Positions 29,699 through 38,431 of a stretch of DNA of 64,000 nt are shown here, piece by piece. The first letter of the stretch is position 1. Every line of letters begins with the position of its first letter. The position numbers and the translations under genes are program-made. Below the pieces are notes generated by a model. It was given only the letters and a program-made list of their open reading frames with translations. It made no database searches and had not been told where the DNA came from. The stretch comes from Desulfofundulus australicus DSM 11792 (GTDB lineage: Bacteria; Bacillota; Desulfotomaculia; Desulfotomaculales; Desulfovirgulaceae), in contig NZ_FQUW01000014.1 in the NCBI RefSeq assembly GCF_900129285.1, positions 1 through 64,000 of the forward strand, read 5' to 3'.

Positions 29699-30154
29699 TT
29701 AAGAGTGGTGGGAAGACCCGTCTGACACTTGTTGACATTTTGGGCAATATCCGTATATTTTAAACGCGTGGCCGGTAATTTTAAAGCCCGGCTTTTCAAA
29801 CTGAGCCCGGATCAGGCAGTCCTCGGGGCAGAAGGCCAGTTCCTCAGCCCGGCCGCATTTCAGGCAGACCAGGTGGTGGTGATGCCCGTTGCCGGCAAAT
29901 TCAAAGCGCCGGCAGCCGTCGGGGAAATCCAGCTCGCTGGCCAGGCCGCAGCGGACAAACAGGTTTAAAGTGCGGTAAATGGTATCAAAACTGATGCTGG
30001 CATAGCGCTTCCGGACCAGCCGCCAGATCTCCTCGGCGCTCAGGTGTTCCTCCCCGCCCGCCTCTTCAATTAAAATGCGCAGCACTTCCTGGCGCTGCGG
30101 TGTCAGGCGCACGCCCTGCTCCTTCAGCTTGTGCAGGGCCTCCTGTAATTTCAT
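29699..30154 (-). CDS. Fur-family regulator, probably Zur (151 aa)
   Basis: A winged-helix DNA-binding domain (RLTPQRQEVLRILIEEAGG, SFDTIYRTLNLFVRCGL) is followed by the metal-binding dimer domain with HHHHLVCLKCG and YCPKC. These give the two CxxC structural zinc sites. Assignment to Zur rather than Fur or PerR rests on its place at the head of znuACB. The operator was not identified with confidence; the AT-rich stretch upstream (30160-30215) is the place to look. Confidence 0.88.
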   Translation of the reverse strand: MKLQEALHKLKEQGVRLTPQRQEVLRILIEEAGGEEHLSAEEIWRLVRKRYASISFDTIYRTLNLFVRCGLASELDFPDGCRRFEFAGNGHHHHLVCLKCGRAEELAFCPEDCLIRAQFEKPGFKITGHAFKIYGYCPKCQQVSDGSSHHS

Positions 30155-30336
30155 AGCTATGCCTCCTAGATCAGAATTATTCCTATGTACCAGTGCTTAT
30201 TACTTATTTAATCAAAGGGCCCGGCTTTTGTCAAGTTATAAAACGTCCCAGGTTAACCCATTTTCCACCTGTTTTCCGGCCAGCACCCGGGCTCCTGCTC
30301 AAATTTTACGCGGCCCGTTCTAAAAACTACCAGCCG

Positions 30337-30353
30337 GTTATATGTTTTATAAC
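30337..30353 (+). promoter_or_regulatory. Candidate operator before the NicO-type gene
   Basis: The palindrome GTTATA tgttt TATAAC lies 38 bp upstream of the start codon, in an AT-rich patch of an otherwise GC-rich region. It is a plausible repressor site for metal control. I cannot assign it to Zur, a nickel regulator or another protein from sequence alone. Confidence 0.4.
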
Positions 30354-30390
30354 AATAACGTCCGGAAATTCGGGGTTCGGAGTGAGGGGC

Positions 30391-31065
30391 TTGTCTTTCG
30401 GGATCACCTATTTATCAGCCTTTACCCTGGGCCTTTTGCATGCCCTGGAACCGGGTCACGGGAAGAGCATCATGGGGGCCTACCTGGTTATTTCCCGGGG
30501 ACGGGCTGTTGATGCGCTGCTCCTGGGGCTGATCACGGCCATCACCCACACCCTGGTGGTTATGATCCTGGCCCTGGGCGCCCGCTGGGTCACCTGGTTC
30601 ACCGTGGCAACAGCCGGGGTACCCCGGCAGGAACTGGAAGTCTGGCTCCGGCTGATCTCCGGCCTGCTCATTGCCTTCATCGGCCTGCGCCTGCTCTTCT
30701 ACCGGGGAAACAGGTGCCCGCACTGCGGTCACAGGGTGCACCTGCCCGCGGGGGCCGGGGTTGGACGGGACCGCTGGGGTGTATTGCTGGTGGGAATTAC
30801 AAACGGGCTTTTCCCCTGCCCGGGGGCCCTGACCGTAATGCTTCTCTCCATTGGCAGCGGCACACCCCTGGTGGGACTGGGCCTGGTGCTGGCCTTCGGC
30901 CTGGGTGGCGCGCTGGCCCTGGTGGGGGTGGGATTATTATTTGTCAAGCTTTCCCACCTGGCCCAGAACATGCTGGGACAGCGCAGCTGGCGCTGGCTCA
31001 CGGTAACCAGCGGCCTGCTGATTTTTTTTACCGGCCTTTTAACCGTGTGGACGGCCCTGCCCTAA
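30391..31065 (+). CDS. NicO/RcnA-type nickel/cobalt transporter (224 aa)
   Basis: A membrane protein with about six helices and the His-containing signature HALEPGHGKSIMGAYLV in helix 1. A cytoplasmic CPHCGH pair and FPCPGALTVML follow. TTG 30391 is used because GGAGTGAGGGGC lies directly before it and the protein then starts at the first helix; the frame is open back to 30193 without a start signal. The family includes efflux (RcnA) and uptake members, so direction is uncertain. It is divergent from zur and ends 4 bp into convergent prmC. Confidence 0.82.
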   Translation: MSFGITYLSAFTLGLLHALEPGHGKSIMGAYLVISRGRAVDALLLGLITAITHTLVVMILALGARWVTWFTVATAGVPRQELEVWLRLISGLLIAFIGLRLLFYRGNRCPHCGHRVHLPAGAGVGRDRWGVLLVGITNGLFPCPGALTVMLLSIGSGTPLVGLGLVLAFGLGGALALVGVGLLFVKLSHLAQNMLGQRSWRWLTVTSGLLIFFTGLLTVWTALP

Positions 31066-31934
31066 AAAGGCGCCTTCTTCCGTGCCACCACCAGCCGCTC
31101 CCGGCCGGCCAGATCCCGGTGCACCCGGTACTGCCAGGTATCCGGCGGGAACAGGGGGCCGAGCAGGGAAACCTGGCCGGGACTTATCTCCATAAGCAGG
31201 TGCCCGCCCGGCACCAGTAACTCCCGGGCCTGGGGAACCAGGCGGCGGTAGAGCTCCAGGCCGTCCGCACCGCCGTCTAAAGCCAGGTGCGGCTCGTAGC
31301 AGGCCACATCCGGCATCAGCCGGCCAATATCAGCCGATGGTATATAGGGCAGGTTGGCGGCCACCAGGACCAGGCTGCCCGGGGGAAGTATTTCCCGCAC
31401 CGGGGCCAGCAGGTCTCCGGAGAGAAAAACAATGCGGCCGGTTACCCCGTGCCGCCGGGCATTTTCGGCAGCCACCGCCAGGGCTGCCGGGGAAATATCG
31501 GTGGCATAAACCGTACCCCGGGCCAGGTAGCGGGCCAGGCTGACGGCAATGGCCCCGCTGCCCGTTCCCACATCGGCAAGCAGGGGCTCCCCGGGGACGT
31601 CCCCCCTGCCCAGAATTTCCAGGGCCATCTCCACCAGCAGCTCCGTTTCCGGGCGGGGAATGAGCACATCCCGGGTGACCAGGAAGTCCAGTCCCATAAA
31701 CTCCCGGTGGCCCGTCAGGTAGGCCACCGGCTCGCCGGCGGCGCGCCGGCTCAGCATTTCCTCAAATCTTACCCTTTCCTCCCGGGTTAAGGTGCGGTGG
31801 GCTTCCCGGTACAGACCCACACGGTCCGTACCCAGAACGTGGGCCAGGAGCACCTCCGCCTCCAGGGCAGCAGCCTCAATTCCCTTCCGGTGCAAAAAGG
31901 CCCTGGCCCGGGCCAGGGCAGCAGCGATATTCAT
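31062..31934 (-). CDS. prmC: Release factor N5-glutamine methyltransferase (290 aa)
   Basis: Methylates the Gln of the GGQ motif in release factors. It has the N-terminal helical domain, the SAM-binding motif ADVGTGSGAIAVSLA and the catalytic NLPY in VAANLPYIPSADI. It follows prfA, its substrate gene, by 16 bp. GGGGAGG precedes ATG 31934. Confidence 0.95.
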   Translation of the reverse strand: MNIAAALARARAFLHRKGIEAAALEAEVLLAHVLGTDRVGLYREAHRTLTREERVRFEEMLSRRAAGEPVAYLTGHREFMGLDFLVTRDVLIPRPETELLVEMALEILGRGDVPGEPLLADVGTGSGAIAVSLARYLARGTVYATDISPAALAVAAENARRHGVTGRIVFLSGDLLAPVREILPPGSLVLVAANLPYIPSADIGRLMPDVACYEPHLALDGGADGLELYRRLVPQARELLVPGGHLLMEISPGQVSLLGPLFPPDTWQYRVHRDLAGRERLVVARKKAPF

Positions 31935-31950
31935 ATTGTTTCCTCCCCGT

Positions 31951-33024
31951 TCAGGCGCTGTCCGCCTCTTGCAGGCGCCTGGCCTGGTCCGTAGTCACCA
32001 GGGCATCGATAATTTCATCCAGTTCACCCATGAGAACATCCTCAAGCCGGTGGATGGTCAGGCCAATCCGGTGGTCGGTAACCCGGTTTTGCGGGAAGTT
32101 ATAGGTGCGGATCCGCTCGCTGCGGTCCCCCGTGCCGACCATGGAACGGCGGGCGGAGGCAATTTTTTGCTGCTGCTCCTCCTGCAGCCGGTCCAGGAGG
32201 CGGGCCCGCAGGACCCGCATGGCCTTCTCTTTATTTTTATGCTGGCTTTTTTCATCCTGGCAGGAAACCACAATTCCTGTGGGCAGGTGGGTGATGCGAA
32301 CCGCCGACTGGGTCGTATTCACCGACTGCCCCCCGGGCCCCGTGGAGCAGAAGACATCTATCCGCAGGTCATTGGGGTTGATCTCCACTTCCACTTCCTC
32401 AGCTTCCGGCAGGACGGCCACCGTCGCCGCGGAAGTATGGATGCGTCCCCCCGATTCGGTGGCGGGAACCCGTTGCACCCGGTGCACACCGCTTTCAAAC
32501 TTCAACTTGCTGTAGGCGCCCTTGCCTTCTATTAGAAAAATGATCTCCTTAATCCCGCCCAGGTCGGTGTAGCTGGTATTCATCAGGTCAATTTTCCAGC
32601 CCTGGCGCTCGGCATACCGGGTATACATCCGGAACAGGTCGGCAGCAAAAAGCGCCGCCTCTTCACCCCCGGTACCGGCCCGAATTTCCATAATCACGTT
32701 CTTCTCATCATTGGGGTCCCTGGGCAGCAGGAGAACCTTTAATTTATGTTCCAGTTCCTCTTTTTTTTCCTCCAGGGTTTCCAGTTCCGCTTCCACCAGT
32801 TCCCGGAAATCGGGATCCAGTTTTTCACGCAGAAGTTCCTTTGCCTCCTGGAAATCCCGGCATACCTTTTTATAATCCCGGTAGACAGCAACAATCTCTT
32901 CCAGCTCGGCGTGGGTTTTGACATACTGCTGCCAGCGCTGCCGGTCGTTCATTACTTCCGGGTCGGCAATAAGCCTGCCCAGTTCCTCATAACGCTGCTC
33001 CAGGCTGTCCAGCTTTTCCAGCAT
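31951..33024 (-). CDS. prfA: Peptide chain release factor 1 (357 aa)
   Basis: Releases the peptide at UAA and UAG. The GGQ motif is in [20 protein letters not shown] 33024 is chosen because AGGAGGTG lies nine bases before it; the ATG pair at 33033-33036 is too close. The start lies inside the end of the DUF1385 gene (38-bp overlap), so the two genes are likely translated together. Confidence 0.96.
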   Translation of the reverse strand: MLEKLDSLEQRYEELGRLIADPEVMNDRQRWQQYVKTHAELEEIVAVYRDYKKVCRDFQEAKELLREKLDPDFRELVEAELETLEEKKEELEHKLKVLLLPRDPNDEKNVIMEIRAGTGGEEAALFAADLFRMYTRYAERQGWKIDLMNTSYTDLGGIKEIIFLIEGKGAYSKLKFESGVHRVQRVPATESGGRIHTSAATVAVLPEAEEVEVEINPNDLRIDVFCSTGPGGQSVNTTQSAVRITHLPTGIVVSCQDEKSQHKNKEKAMRVLRARLLDRLQEEQQQKIASARRSMVGTGDRSERIRTYNFPQNRVTDHRIGLTIHRLEDVLMGELDEIIDALVTTDQARRLQEADSA

Positions 33025-33889
33025 ACCTGGCATCACCTCCTAGCACCGCACCCAGGGCGGCAATGGCTACCTCCACCTGGTCGTCGTCGGGTTCCCGGGT
33101 GGTCAAGCCCTGCAGCCACCGGCCCGGAATGATGAAAAGACGGCACAGAAAGAACCGGGGGTACCTGGCCGATAGCTTCAGCAGTTCATAGGAAACCCCC
33201 GCCAGCAGGGGCAGCAACAGGATGCGGGAAGTTACCCGCCACCAGAGAACCTGCTCGCCCAGCAGGGAGAACAGGAATATGCTCACCACCAGCACAATCA
33301 GGATAAAGCTGGTGCCGCAACGGGGATGAAAGGTGGAATATTGCTGCACCCGGGAAACCACGAGCTCATCCCCGGCCTCGTAAGCGTTGATCACCTTGTG
33401 TTCGGCCCCGTGATATTGAAAAACCCGCCGGATATCGGGCAGCATCCCGATGGATACCACATACAGGAGAAAGACTCCCAGCCGGATCACCCCTTCAACC
33501 AGGTTCTGGAGAAAGGGGCCCCGCAGGAATCCGGCCAGCAGGTGGGCCAGGCCGGCGGGAAGAACCACGAATAAAAATATCCCCAGGGCCAGGGCAACGG
33601 CCAGGGTTAAAATAATATCCCGGGTGGTCAGTTCTTCCTCTTCTTCCACAGCCTGGCTGGCTGAAAAGGAAAGGGCTTCCAGGCCCATAACCAGGGATTC
33701 AACCAGCACCACCACCCCCCTGATGAAAGGCCATTTCAACAGGGGAACACGGGCCGCCAGGGAACCCACGGGCCTGGTATCCAGAACCAGGGTGGCATCG
33801 GGCCGGCGTACTGCCACTGCTCTTAAAGCCGGCCCCCGCATCATCACACCCTCAATAACAGCCTGCCCGCCGTATTGAAAATTGCCCAT
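32987..33889 (-). CDS. DUF1385 family membrane protein (300 aa)
   Basis: A conserved membrane protein of Firmicutes and Thermotogae, called YqhQ in Bacillus. It has the N-terminal block [20 protein letters not shown], four or five membrane helices, and [18 protein letters not shown] with conserved His and Glu residues that could bind metal. The function is unknown. It lies between rpmE and prfA. Confidence 0.88.
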   Translation of the reverse strand: MGNFQYGGQAVIEGVMMRGPALRAVAVRRPDATLVLDTRPVGSLAARVPLLKWPFIRGVVVLVESLVMGLEALSFSASQAVEEEEELTTRDIILTLAVALALGIFLFVVLPAGLAHLLAGFLRGPFLQNLVEGVIRLGVFLLYVVSIGMLPDIRRVFQYHGAEHKVINAYEAGDELVVSRVQQYSTFHPRCGTSFILIVLVVSIFLFSLLGEQVLWWRVTSRILLLPLLAGVSYELLKLSARYPRFFLCRLFIIPGRWLQGLTTREPDDDQVEVAIAALGAVLGGDARYAGKAGQPGAAL

Positions 33890-33950
33890 TGTCCTCTCCC
33901 CTTACCCGAGCTGGAGGAAAATACCCGGGCAGCACACGCCTCCAAGCAAA

Positions 33951-33972
33951 TAGCAGAGCGCCCGCTCTGCTA
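33951..33972 (-). terminator. Terminator after rpmE
   Basis: TAGCAGAGCG and CGCTCTGCTA form a 10-bp stem (33951-33960 with 33963-33972) directly after the rpmE stop codon. A TTTG run follows on the minus strand. It separates rpmE from the DUF1385-prfA-prmC unit. Confidence 0.65.
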
Positions 33973-33973
33973 C

Positions 33974-34174
33974 CTATTTCAAGCCATATTTTTTACGGAA
34001 CCGGTCGGCCCTTCCCCTGGTCTCCACCGTGCGCTGGGAACCAGTAAAGAAGGGGTGACACTTGGAACAGATTTCTACCCTGAGCTCCTTTTTGGTGGAG
34101 CCGGTCTCAAAAGTATTGCCGCAGACGCAGATCACCCTCGCCGGCCCGTACTTGGGATGAATGCCTTCTTTCAC
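33974..34174 (-). CDS. rpmE: Ribosomal protein L31, zinc-binding form (66 aa)
   Basis: The C+ type of L31, with zinc ligands in VICVCGNTF and ICSKCHPFF. No second, zinc-free L31 gene is seen in the window, although such paralogues are often Zur-regulated. GTG 34174 is the start, with GAGGTG upstream. In Bacillus rpmE follows rho directly; here four genes lie between. Confidence 0.96.
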   Translation of the reverse strand: MKEGIHPKYGPARVICVCGNTFETGSTKKELRVEICSKCHPFFTGSQRTVETRGRADRFRKKYGLK

Positions 34175-34228
34175 CGGAAAATCACCTCGCTTAAAAGCAC
34201 ATCATGATCGTAAATTACATGCTCAATC

Positions 34229-34257
34229 ATTATAACATAGTGTATAATATGGAGCAA
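34229..34257 (-). promoter_or_regulatory. Promoter of rpmE
   Basis: On the minus strand, TTGCTC (complement of 34252-34257) and TATAAT (complement of 34229-34234) are 17 bp apart. The -10 is a perfect consensus. It lies about 55 bp before the rpmE start. Confidence 0.65.
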
Positions 34258-34268
34258 GGTTAAATCAC

Positions 34269-34298
34269 TTGAAGAGCATAGATATTACATGATATGTT
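34269..34298 (+). promoter_or_regulatory. Possible promoter of the diguanylate cyclase gene
   Basis: TTGAAG (34269-34274) and TATGTT (34293-34298) are spaced by 18 bp in an AT-rich stretch, 55 bp before the start codon. Both boxes are imperfect. Confidence 0.4.
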
Positions 34299-34352
34299 AA
34301 TGTCAGGTAAAACTGATATTCATCACCAACCTTCCTGCAGGAGGTTTTTTAT

Positions 34353-35669
34353 TTGACAGGTTCCACCCCGCATCCCCTGGTACTGCTCCTATCCGGCAAC
34401 CGGGAAACCATCTCGGCTGTGGCTTCCCAGCTGGAATACGACCTGTACAACCTGCTCATCACCGCCCGGGAAGAGGAAGCCGTTGAGCTCCTCCGCCAGC
34501 ACAGGGCCGACGTGCTCATCTTCGAGCCCCTAAAACCACAGCCCCATGCCGGCTGCCTGGAATCATTTTTACAGGAAGAGGGCAATAAACTCCCGGTAAT
34601 TCTTGTCACCAGTTCCCGGGACAATTTTACCAGCCACCCCTGGTTAAGGGTGGACGAGGTCCTGCACACACCCGTAAGCCGGGTGGAACTGGCGGCGCGG
34701 CTGAGATCCGTGACCACCCTGCGGCAGCTGGAAAAGCAGCTGGCCGACCAGCCCCTGGCTCCCCGCGGGAAAAGCCGGGTCCTGCTGGTGGAGGACAGCC
34801 CCCTGCAGCGCAGGATCCTGGCCGGGTACCTGGCCGGTGAAGGTATGGAAGTAATCACCGCCGCCGACGGTGCCCAGGCCCTGCTGCTGGCCAAACAGCA
34901 GAAGCCCGACCTGATCCTCCTGGATGTAATCCTGCCCGGGATGGATGGTTTTGAAGTCTGCCGCCGCCTGAAAGAGAACCCGGGCTTAAAAGATATCCCG
35001 CTGGTATTCATCACCTCCCGTCAGGGAAAACAGGATAGAATTCGCGGCCTGGAGTGCGGGGCAGATGATTTTTTATACAAGCCGGTGGACAGGGAGGAAC
35101 TGCTGGTCCGCACCCGCTCCCTGCTCCGGCGCAAGCAGCTGATGGACACCCTGGCCCGGGAAGCCAGCCGGGATCCTCTGACCGGCCTCTACAACAGGCG
35201 CCAGCTGGCTCTCGACCTGCAACGGGAAATTTCCCGGGCCTGGCGCTACTCCACCCCCCTGGCCTTAATCATGGCCGATGTGGATTATTTCAAAAACTAC
35301 AACGATACCAACGGCCACCTGACCGCGGACGAGGTCCTGCAGCAACTGGCCGCCCTGCTTGTTGCCCATACTCGAAATGTGGACACCGTGTACCGCTACG
35401 GGGGTGAAGAGTTCATCATCCTTTTGCCCCAGACGGGTCAGGACGGGGCACTTACCGCGGCAGAGAAACTGCGCCGGATGGTGGAACAGCACCCCTTCCC
35501 CCACCGTGAGAAACAACCGGGGGGGTGCCTGACCATCAGCCTGGGGGTGGCGGTATATCCGGACCACGCCCGGGACGCGGAAGAGCTCCTCCTGGCCGCC
35601 GACCGGGCCATGTACCGGGCCAAAAGGGAAGGCCGCAACCGGGTTGCTATGGCCGCACCTCCCGGCTGA
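34353..35669 (+). CDS. Response regulator with GGDEF domain, diguanylate cyclase (438 aa)
   Basis: Three domains are visible. Residues 1-125 form a degenerate receiver without the phospho-acceptor Asp (DVLIFEPLKP). Residues about 145-262 form a full receiver (VLLVEDSPLQRR, LILLDVILPGMDGF, LYKPVD). The last 170 residues form a GGDEF domain with DPLTGLYNRR and the active GGEEF. An I-site RNVD lies five residues before GGEEF, so product inhibition is likely. TTG 34353 has GGAGGT eight bases upstream. The last 23 bp overlap the convergent radical SAM gene. It probably makes c-di-GMP in response to a histidine kinase outside this window. Confidence 0.92.
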   Translation: MTGSTPHPLVLLLSGNRETISAVASQLEYDLYNLLITAREEEAVELLRQHRADVLIFEPLKPQPHAGCLESFLQEEGNKLPVILVTSSRDNFTSHPWLRVDEVLHTPVSRVELAARLRSVTTLRQLEKQLADQPLAPRGKSRVLLVEDSPLQRRILAGYLAGEGMEVITAADGAQALLLAKQQKPDLILLDVILPGMDGFEVCRRLKENPGLKDIPLVFITSRQGKQDRIRGLECGADDFLYKPVDREELLVRTRSLLRRKQLMDTLAREASRDPLTGLYNRRQLALDLQREISRAWRYSTPLALIMADVDYFKNYNDTNGHLTADEVLQQLAALLVAHTRNVDTVYRYGGEEFIILLPQTGQDGALTAAEKLRRMVEQHPFPHREKQPGGCLTISLGVAVYPDHARDAEELLLAADRAMYRAKREGRNRVAMAAPPG

Positions 35670-36897
35670 AATTCCCCACCGTAAGCCCCGGGACCTTTTG
35701 CAGCCGGTTGACGAGTTCCCCGATACCGGCCGGCTCACCCCGGGCCGGCGGCAGGTGGTTAAAGAGATAATCGGGATCGATGTTTAAATTGCGCAGCTGC
35801 ACCATCTGCACCCCCGTCTCCTCGACAAAGGTGAGAAGAGCCTCCATTTCCTCCTCCCGGTCGGTCAGGCCGGGCAGCACCAGGAGGTTCAGGGAAACAA
35901 ACACCCCGCTCCGCCGGGCCAGCAGGATGGAGCGGCGCACATCGCCGAGATCGTAGCCGCGGGGCCGGTGGTAGGCCCAGTATATACCCGGCCTGGCGCT
36001 GATCAGGCTCACCCTGATAGAATCCACCCCGGCGGCGATAACCTCTTCCATGCCGGCGGTATGGCCGGCATTGGTATTTATATTAATCGTTCCCCGGGAT
36101 ACCCGCCGCCGCACCCGGGAAGTGGCGGCGGCAATGATTCCGGCAGCCAGCAGCGGTTCCCCTTCACACCCCTGGCCGAAGCTGATAATCGCGCCAGAGG
36201 CGCGGCGCAAATGCTCCTCCATTACTTCCACCACCGCTTCCAGCGGAGGGGCGGATGGGATCCGCTCCTGCGGCGAAGGACAGCATTCGGGCGGCTGTCT
36301 GGAAATGCACCCCAGACAGCGGGCATTGCAGCGGGGGGAAACGGGCAGCCCTCCCTCCCAGCGACGGTAAAAAATGTTCTGGGCGGTAAAGCAGGAGTAT
36401 TCCCGGGCACAGCGGGCCAGCCCGGCCAGGACGGGATTGCCGGGATGGCGGCGCAGGCGCGCGGTAATCAGAGCATCCAGTTCCGGGGTGTTGAAGTGCA
36501 CGGGATCCCAGCGGTAAGGATCATCCGTCTGCCGGGCCGCCACCCACAGCCCTCCTTTATGCCAGGCCACTGCCGTGTAACCCAGGAGGGGCAGGGGCTT
36601 TTCCCCCGCCGGCCGGCGGTAAGCCGGCAGGAGGGTACGGGTGTAACCCTGGGGCAGAAGGGCAGCCACCGCATAAGCGGCCTTCCCCCTTACCCTTTCT
36701 ACCAGCACAAAGTTGCCCCGCCGGTCGAGCCCCACCGGGCTGCCGGCGGGAATGAGCACCAGGGAAGCGCCCCGGGGCAGGGGCATCATCTCGGAAGGGG
36801 TTATCTCCACAAAGCAGTCCCCGGTCCGCCCGGCTGCGGCCATTTCAGGATGATCGTAAAAACGCCCCCGGTAATCGGCATATACCAGACGATACAC
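35647..36897 (-). CDS. Radical SAM protein of unknown function (416 aa)
   Basis: A [4Fe-4S]-SAM enzyme with the cluster motif CNARCLGC (Cys190, Cys194, Cys197) and a TIM-barrel core (AIISFGQGCEGEPLLA, TININTNAGHTAGMEEV, VFVSLNLLVLPGLTDREEEM). An N-terminal domain of about 185 residues precedes the motif and matches no family I know. There is no second cysteine cluster of the SPASM type. GTG 36897 is the start: the promoter -10 overlaps the ATG at 36942, so longer forms are unlikely, and the frame above runs into repeat copy 4. Substrate unknown. Confidence 0.85.
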   Translation of the reverse strand: MYRLVYADYRGRFYDHPEMAAAGRTGDCFVEITPSEMMPLPRGASLVLIPAGSPVGLDRRGNFVLVERVRGKAAYAVAALLPQGYTRTLLPAYRRPAGEKPLPLLGYTAVAWHKGGLWVAARQTDDPYRWDPVHFNTPELDALITARLRRHPGNPVLAGLARCAREYSCFTAQNIFYRRWEGGLPVSPRCNARCLGCISRQPPECCPSPQERIPSAPPLEAVVEVMEEHLRRASGAIISFGQGCEGEPLLAAGIIAAATSRVRRRVSRGTININTNAGHTAGMEEVIAAGVDSIRVSLISARPGIYWAYHRPRGYDLGDVRRSILLARRSGVFVSLNLLVLPGLTDREEEMEALLTFVEETGVQMVQLRNLNIDPDYLFNHLPPARGEPAGIGELVNRLQKVPGLTVGNFSREVRP

Positions 36898-36940
36898 GAA
36901 AAAAACCTCCGCGAAAGACAGGCTCTTAAACCATGCTTCC

Positions 36941-36969
36941 ATTATAGGCAAGGGGGAGGAGCAGGTCAA
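36941..36969 (-). promoter_or_regulatory. Promoter of the radical SAM gene
   Basis: TTGACC (complement of 36964-36969) and TATAAT (complement of 36941-36946) are 17 bp apart on the minus strand. The predicted transcript starts about 35-40 bp before GTG 36897. Confidence 0.75.
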
Positions 36970-36975
36970 CAATTT

Positions 36976-37002
36976 GAACAGGCCCGCAAAAGAAGCGGGC
37001 CT
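36976..37002. terminator. Terminator hairpin left of repeat copy 4
   Basis: GGCCCGC (36981-36987) pairs with GCGGGCC (36995-37001) around aaaagaa. The 27-bp segment is a direct repeat of 37242-37268 with two differences. It lies 28 bp from the interspersed repeat. Confidence 0.55.
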
Positions 37003-37030
37003 CCAGCATTTAGACAAAATACTTCGGGGA

Positions 37031-37225
37031 TGTGCCCTGGTTTTACCGCAGGAGCGACCTGGAGTGAGCGCTGCCGGGCCAGGCCCGTGCCGCGGACAGG
37101 ATGTCCGCGGAGGCCACCTGAACACAGGAGGTGTGAATGTGGCCGGTACCCGCCGAAGACCGGAGCCGGGGCCTTTTGGCCCGGCCAGCGAAACGACCGG
37201 GAGCGACGAGTAAAACCAGGGCACA
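37031..37225 (+). repeat. Interspersed inverted-end repeat, copy 4 (195 bp)
   Basis: The ends are TGTGCCCTGGTTTTAC and TAAAACCAGGGCACA. The central hairpin CCGCGGAC aggat GTCCGCGG and the GCCGGGGCC / GGCCCGGCC hairpin are intact. Its orientation is that of copy 1. The left flank (tagacaaaatacttc) matches both flanks of copy 2. It lies between two copies of the terminator of the upstream peptidase gene. Confidence 0.85.
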
Positions 37226-37241
37226 TTAAGAGCCTGTTCAC

Positions 37242-37268
37242 GAGCAGGCCCGCAAAAGAGGCGGGCCT
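37242..37268. terminator. Terminator hairpin right of repeat copy 4
   Basis: GGCCCGC (37247-37253) pairs with GCGGGCC (37261-37267), directly after the stop codon of the LysM/M23 gene. It is the natural end of that transcript and the twin of 36976-37002. Confidence 0.65.
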
Positions 37269-38162
37269 TTAAACTCTGGTACGGGTGAGGCATAACATGG
37301 GGTCGTAGGGTATACCGTTCAGGCGCACCTCCAGGTGCAGGTGAGGACCGGTGGACCGGCCGGTGCTGCCCACCAGGGCGATCACTTCCCCGGCCTCCAC
37401 CCATTGCCCCGGCTCCACCAGCACCTGAAGGGCGTGGGCGTAAAGGGTTTCCAGCCCGTCCCCGTGGTCAATGATGACCGTATTGCCGTAAGTACCCCGC
37501 GGGCCGGCGAAAGCGACCCGGCCGGAACGTACCGCCCGGATGGGCTCACCTTCCGCAGCAGCTATATCCAACCCCTCGTGGGGCCGGCCGTCCCGCCAGC
37601 CGAAGGGGGAGCTTACCCACCCCATTACGGGCCAGGATAGCTGGCCCACGGGCAGGGCCGGGATAACAGCTCCTGCTTCCGGCCCGTCACAGGCAACAGG
37701 TACGGTAACCTCCTGACCCGGGAACAGGGCATCGGGGTCTGTTAAACCGTTAACGGCCACCAGCCGGGATACGGGTACGCAGTAGCGCCGGGATATCTCC
37801 GAGAGGGTTTCTCCCGGCAACACCGTATGGGCCACCACCCGGGCGGGTACCTGCAGCACCTGCCCTTCCACGATGAAGTCGGCGTCCCGGATGCCGTTTA
37901 TCTCCTGCAGGGCAGATACCGGCAGGCCGTAACGGCTGGCTATGCTCTCCAGGGTATCACCCGGCTGCACCCGGTACTCCTGCCGTTCAACTGCCGGCGA
38001 TTCCTCTTCCACTGGATGAAGAATGCCGTAGCTGCCGCTGAGAATGGCCTCATCGGGGGCGGCATAAGAAGACACCCCCGGCAGCAGGCTGGCCACCAGA
38101 ATGGTCCCCCCTACCAGTAATATACCTAATTTACCCAGACCTTTCTTAACTAACTCATCCAT
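37269..38162 (-). CDS. LysM and M23 domain peptidoglycan hydrolase (297 aa)
   Basis: A signal peptide or anchor helix (ILLVGGTILVASLLPGVSSYA) is followed by two LysM domains (about 62-106 and 110-155) and a C-terminal LytM/M23 domain. All zinc ligands are present: His205 and Asp209 in RPHEGLDIAA, and His274/His276 in GPHLHLEV. It should be an active cell-wall endopeptidase outside the membrane. The 269-bp leader between rho and this gene contains a structured motif (38306-38376). Confidence 0.92.
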   Translation of the reverse strand: MDELVKKGLGKLGILLVGGTILVASLLPGVSSYAAPDEAILSGSYGILHPVEEESPAVERQEYRVQPGDTLESIASRYGLPVSALQEINGIRDADFIVEGQVLQVPARVVAHTVLPGETLSEISRRYCVPVSRLVAVNGLTDPDALFPGQEVTVPVACDGPEAGAVIPALPVGQLSWPVMGWVSSPFGWRDGRPHEGLDIAAAEGEPIRAVRSGRVAFAGPRGTYGNTVIIDHGDGLETLYAHALQVLVEPGQWVEAGEVIALVGSTGRSTGPHLHLEVRLNGIPYDPMLCLTRTRV

Positions 38163-38305
38163 ATGCAGTCCTCTCCTTTAGCTGCTTCCCGGCGGAACGC
38201 TTTCAAAACGCACCGCCATTTTGTAATCAAGCAGTCTAAAAAAGAGGATTGCCAGCAGGGGGGCAGTTTTATACATGGGACGCAAGGATTAAGGCATAAA
38301 GGCAA

Positions 38306-38376
38306 GGCGTTATCACCGCGCGCTTCGGCGGGTGCTGTTACCGGGCTCCGCAAAGTCGCAGGCTCAGGACAACGCC
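38306..38376 (-). repeat. Structured leader motif, copy B
   Basis: On the minus strand GGCGTT (complement of 38371-38376) pairs with AACGCC (complement of 38306-38311). Between them lie GCGACTTTGCGGAGC and a CACCCGC/GCGCGGTG hairpin. About 35 nt match the motif at 9945-10002. It lies in the leader of the LysM/M23 gene. It does not show the conserved strings of the c-di-AMP (ydaO) riboswitch, which often precedes such genes. Confidence 0.5.
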
Positions 38377-38431
38377 GTACCCCAACCGGGGAAACAAATT
38401 TTAATTGATTATTTGCGCATGGCGCGAACTG

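Noticed and set aside
36898-37404. N-terminal extension of the radical SAM frame
   Set aside because: The extension runs through repeat copy 4 and the terminators, and the promoter TATAAT lies within it. GTG 36897 with GGAGG upstream is the sound start.
38163-38431. c-di-AMP (ydaO) riboswitch before the LysM/M23 gene
   Set aside because: The gene context is right, but the conserved strings of that riboswitch were not found. The structured motif here instead matches the segment at 9945.
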